Origin: Helicobacter canadensis MIT 98-5491
GTDB lineage: Bacteria > Campylobacterota > Campylobacteria > Campylobacterales > Helicobacteraceae
Assembly: GCF_000162575.1 (NCBI RefSeq)
Contig: NZ_CM000776.2
Span: forward strand, 1,205,107-1,269,106
Direction: 5' to 3'
Length of the DNA stretch: 64,000 bases
Position 1 is the first letter of the stretch, and the number at the start of each line of letters is the position of its first letter. Shown here piece by piece: positions 62,341-64,000 of the stretch. Position numbers and translations under genes: made by a program. The notes under the pieces were generated by a model that was given only the letters and a program-made list of their open reading frames with translations, was not told the DNA's origin and searched no databases.

Positions 62341-63219
62341 ATGAGTGATTTAGAAAATATCGCAGATTCTTATGCTTTTGAACTAGGAAACACAAAAGAC
62401 GCAGTGATTAAGGAAATTTTGCATTATGATATTTTGCAATCTTTGAGTCAATCAGATATAGCCAATGATATAGTATTTCAAGGCGGAACTTCTTTGAGGC
62501 TTTGTTATGGTAATAATAGACATTCAGAAGATTTAGATTTTGCATTAAAAGATGAAAAAGTTGATTTTGATGAAGCTTTGCTTAAAGAGTTTGAAAAGAT
62601 TTTTGTTAGCACAATAAGAAATAAATATAATTTAGAAGCAGAATTATCATATTCCAAAGAAAATGAAGATTTTGTAAAAAAATGGACTGCAAAAGTGTTT
62701 TTGCCAATTTCTCATAGGAAAGCAAAAATTAATATAGAAATTTGTGATGTTCCAAGCTATGATAATAAAGTGATGAATGTCATCAATCACTACTCTTTGA
62801 AAAATAATGATGATTTGATAATTAGAGTTAAAAGCTTGGAAGAAATATTAGCCGATAAAATCTTAGCTTTAGGGTGCAGAAAATATATCAAATATAGAGA
62901 TATTTGGGACATTAAGTGGATTTTAGACAAAAATACTTCAATTAATCTTGAATGGATTAATAATAAAATATGCGATTATCACGCTTCTAATTTTCCTATA
63001 AAACTTGCTCAAAAATTAGAAGAACTCCAAGAAAATAAAGAAGCACACAATAATGGCTTCATTAATGAGATGAGTAGGTTTGTGAAACCTGTTTTGTTTG
63101 AAAAATACAAGAAGCTTGATTTTTTCGCAGAAACAATTGATGAAGTTTTAGAAAATGGAGAGAATGTTTTAGAATTGCTAAAAGAGCAAGAATATACAAA
63201 ATATCTGCGAAAAAGTTAA
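62341..63219 (+). CDS. AbiEii-like nucleotidyltransferase toxin
   Basis: A 292-residue nucleotidyltransferase of the AbiEii family. The core VFQGGTSLRLCYGNNRHSE (45-63) is followed by intact DLDF with Asp64 and Asp66, and the RVKSLEEILADKILAL and KYRDIWDIKWIL blocks are present. It has a GGAG ribosome site. Relatives transfer nucleotides to tRNA or protein targets and arrest growth on phage attack. Unlike the copy at 59881 its active site is complete, so this pair could be functional. Confidence 0.88.
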   Translation: MSDLENIADSYAFELGNTKDAVIKEILHYDILQSLSQSDIANDIVFQGGTSLRLCYGNNRHSEDLDFALKDEKVDFDEALLKEFEKIFVSTIRNKYNLEAELSYSKENEDFVKKWTAKVFLPISHRKAKINIEICDVPSYDNKVMNVINHYSLKNNDDLIIRVKSLEEILADKILALGCRKYIKYRDIWDIKWILDKNTSINLEWINNKICDYHASNFPIKLAQKLEELQENKEAHNNGFINEMSRFVKPVLFEKYKKLDFFAETIDEVLENGENVLELLKEQEYTKYLRKS

Positions 63220-63263
63220 TAAGGTGTTTCACGATATTGCTCAATTTCACACAAAGGCTTTTT

Positions 63264-63292
63264 ATGGCAAATCAACCTACAGCCACTATTTT
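63264..63292 (+). pseudogene. Stump of a second zeta-like gene
   Basis: ATG GCA AAT CAA CCT ACA encodes MANQPTATI, matching MVNQPTVTI of the zeta-like gene at 57032; similarity also covers the ribosome-site region just upstream. It breaks off abruptly into repeat R2 after about nine codons. Confidence 0.7.
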
Positions 63293-63294
63293 AA

Positions 63295-63333
63295 ATTGAA
63301 ATAGAGGCTGTAGTGAAGTGATTTGCTTTTAGT
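63295..63333 (+). repeat. Dispersed repeat copy R2
   Basis: 39 bases matching 61689-61727 with two A/G differences. It encodes the same IEIEAIVK-type tail and extends past the stop (TTTGCTTTTAGT), so the repeat covers gene end plus downstream DNA. Confidence 0.75.
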
Positions 63334-63359
63334 AAAAGGGGAAAGTATCACTAAGCTTG

Positions 63360-63409
63360 GGCTAGGTGCGTCCTAGCCTTTAGCTAACTTCTGCTAAAAT
63401 GCAGGAGTT
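63360..63409 (+). other. Two strong hairpins
   Basis: GGCTAGG/CCTAGCC (63360-63378, loop TGCGT) and AACTTCTGC/GCAGGAGTT (63386-63409, loop TAAAAT, one G-U pair). They lie just upstream of the promoter at 63408-63435 and could be terminators of upstream transcription or ends of a mobile element. Confidence 0.5.
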
Positions 63410-63435
63410 GCAATTAAGCAAATTAATGCTATAAT
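63408..63435 (+). promoter_or_regulatory. Sigma-70-like promoter
   Basis: TTGCAA (63408-63413), a 16-base spacer and exact TATAAT (63430-63435). No open frame follows, only a structured stretch. Confidence 0.5.
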
Positions 63436-63441
63436 TACAAA

Positions 63442-63512
63442 GTAATACATACGATGTTTCTCCTTTCGGAGAAGCAAATTTCCCTTAGTGAAGTCGCAAT
63501 TCACTAAGGAAT
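63442..63512 (+). ncRNA. Candidate small structured RNA
   Basis: Starts about seven bases after the -10. Two perfect stems follow: TTCTCC/GGAGAA with a 4-base loop (63458-63473), and CCTTAGTGA/TCACTAAGG with a 9-base loop (63483-63509). No coding frame and no family I recognise. Both ends are guesses from the promoter and last stem. Confidence 0.35.
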
Positions 63513-63538
63513 CTAACTTCACCGCACAAATTATACTA

Positions 63539-63622
63539 TAAAAAATATTCACTGAGAACTTATTGGAGCAAGAAAAAAAATTGCTTGGAAAGCTAATTGA
63601 AATAGAAGCTATAGTGGAATAA
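63539..63622 (+). repeat. Dispersed repeat copy R3
   Basis: About 84 bases closely matching 61635-61715 (R1). It reads ENLLEQEKKLLGKLIEIE then AIVE and a TAA stop, in frame because it has eight A bases where R1 has seven. It is a C-terminal gene fragment without an N-terminus. Confidence 0.7.
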
Positions 63623-63685
63623 ATTCCACTGCTACGCTAGGGAAGTCTTAAATAATGAATATAGGCGATAAAAGACAAAAAACTA

Positions 63686-64000
63686 TCAAACAAGATATTT
63701 GTGGCAATAAGAATAAGCAACAAGAGAAAAGAAGCCATAATATATAATATTTGCAATGATTGTTCCCTTAACAGATATACAATAATCAGTTTTTAACAAA
63801 TGCCATCTGCTAAATAGAATATCAAAAAGGAGTGCAATAATTGGAATAGCAAAGTAGAATATAAAATTTATCATATCTATATCAAAAGTTTCACGATAGT
63901 TTCTGCCTAAATACAAGCTTAATGGGATTTGCAATGGTAGTAAAGCCTTCAAAAGCCCAAGACTAAGAATAAAAAAACAAACAATGCCACCTGCAACAGT
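63686..64000 (-). CDS. Hypothetical membrane protein, 5' end beyond window
   Basis: The frame is open from the right edge (64000) to a TGA at 63686, at least 104 codons. A TTG at 63952 is not needed as the start because sixteen further codons are open upstream. Three hydrophobic segments are visible: an edge segment ending LGLLKALLPLQ, then MINFIFYFAIPIIALLFDIL, then GTIIANIIYYGFFSLVAY. I do not recognise the family. Confidence 0.55.
   Translation of the reverse strand, partial: TVAGGIVCFFILSLGLLKALLPLQIPLSLYLGRNYRETFDIDMINFIFYFAIPIIALLFDILFSRWHLLKTDYCISVKGTIIANIIYYGFFSLVAYSYCHKYLV

Larger units (their letters stand above)
63220..63685. other. Mosaic non-coding stretch
   Basis: Contains a nine-codon stump of the zeta-like gene start, repeat copies R2 and R3, two hairpins and a candidate promoter with a structured RNA. 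No intact gene is visible. Confidence 0.7.

Overview
The window is low-GC DNA from an epsilonproteobacterium, most likely an enterohepatic-type Helicobacter. Evidence: two Campylobacter-type major outer membrane porins, a NrfH/NrfA nitrite ammonification pair, a PEB4-like chaperone followed by fba and efp, a gltX2-yggT-slt block, and a U32 peptidase next to a CheZ-like protein. From memory the last three blocks match gene orders in Helicobacter pylori. Species cannot be fixed from the sequence alone.

Bases 1-30055 are ordinary chromosome. They hold hemL with two small membrane genes, a glutathionylspermidine-synthase-like gene with a UPF0323 lipoprotein, porin 1, thiC-mrp, and a tightly packed minus-strand run of ten genes (PEB4-like, fba, efp, DJ-1, lytic transglycosylase, bpt, psd, nadA, nadC, thiL). 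Next come nrfHA behind an FNR-type palindrome, a TRIC-like channel, an HD hydrolase, rnpB, hypE, an EF-hand protein, gdhA, an exported ATP-type DNA ligase, marC, a DUF455 gene that appears to start at AUA, and porin 2.

Bases 30056-37210 hold a complete linked rRNA operon on the minus strand (16S, tRNA-Ile, tRNA-Ala, 23S, 5S). Processing stems and a boxA are visible. The operon is flanked on both sides by exact head-to-tail duplications of 109 bp and 173 bp, which may be assembly joins.

Bases 37038-50685 are again core genes: ubiX, flgA, copA, nrdB, a nitrilase-like gene, pcm, dapF, gltX, yggT, slt, a U32 peptidase, a cheZ-like gene and an MFS exporter. Bases 50868-56375 form a six-gene, overlapping, plus-strand cassette: two GT2 glycosyltransferases, a Gfo/Idh/MocA oxidoreductase, a FAD oxidoreductase, a DUF6056-like multi-pass protein and GtrA. 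It looks like a lipid-linked sugar synthesis, flipping and transfer module and is the best candidate here for an undescribed pathway.

From 56376 to the right edge the DNA is an accessory, decaying island. It contains restriction-modification remnants, a zeta-toxin-like kinase behind a consensus promoter, an IS607-family element with a nonsense-mutated tnpA but intact tnpB, an AbiEii-like protein with an altered catalytic Asp and a frameshifted partner, an intact AbiEi/AbiEii-like pair, dispersed copies of one gene 3' end, and a candidate structured small RNA.
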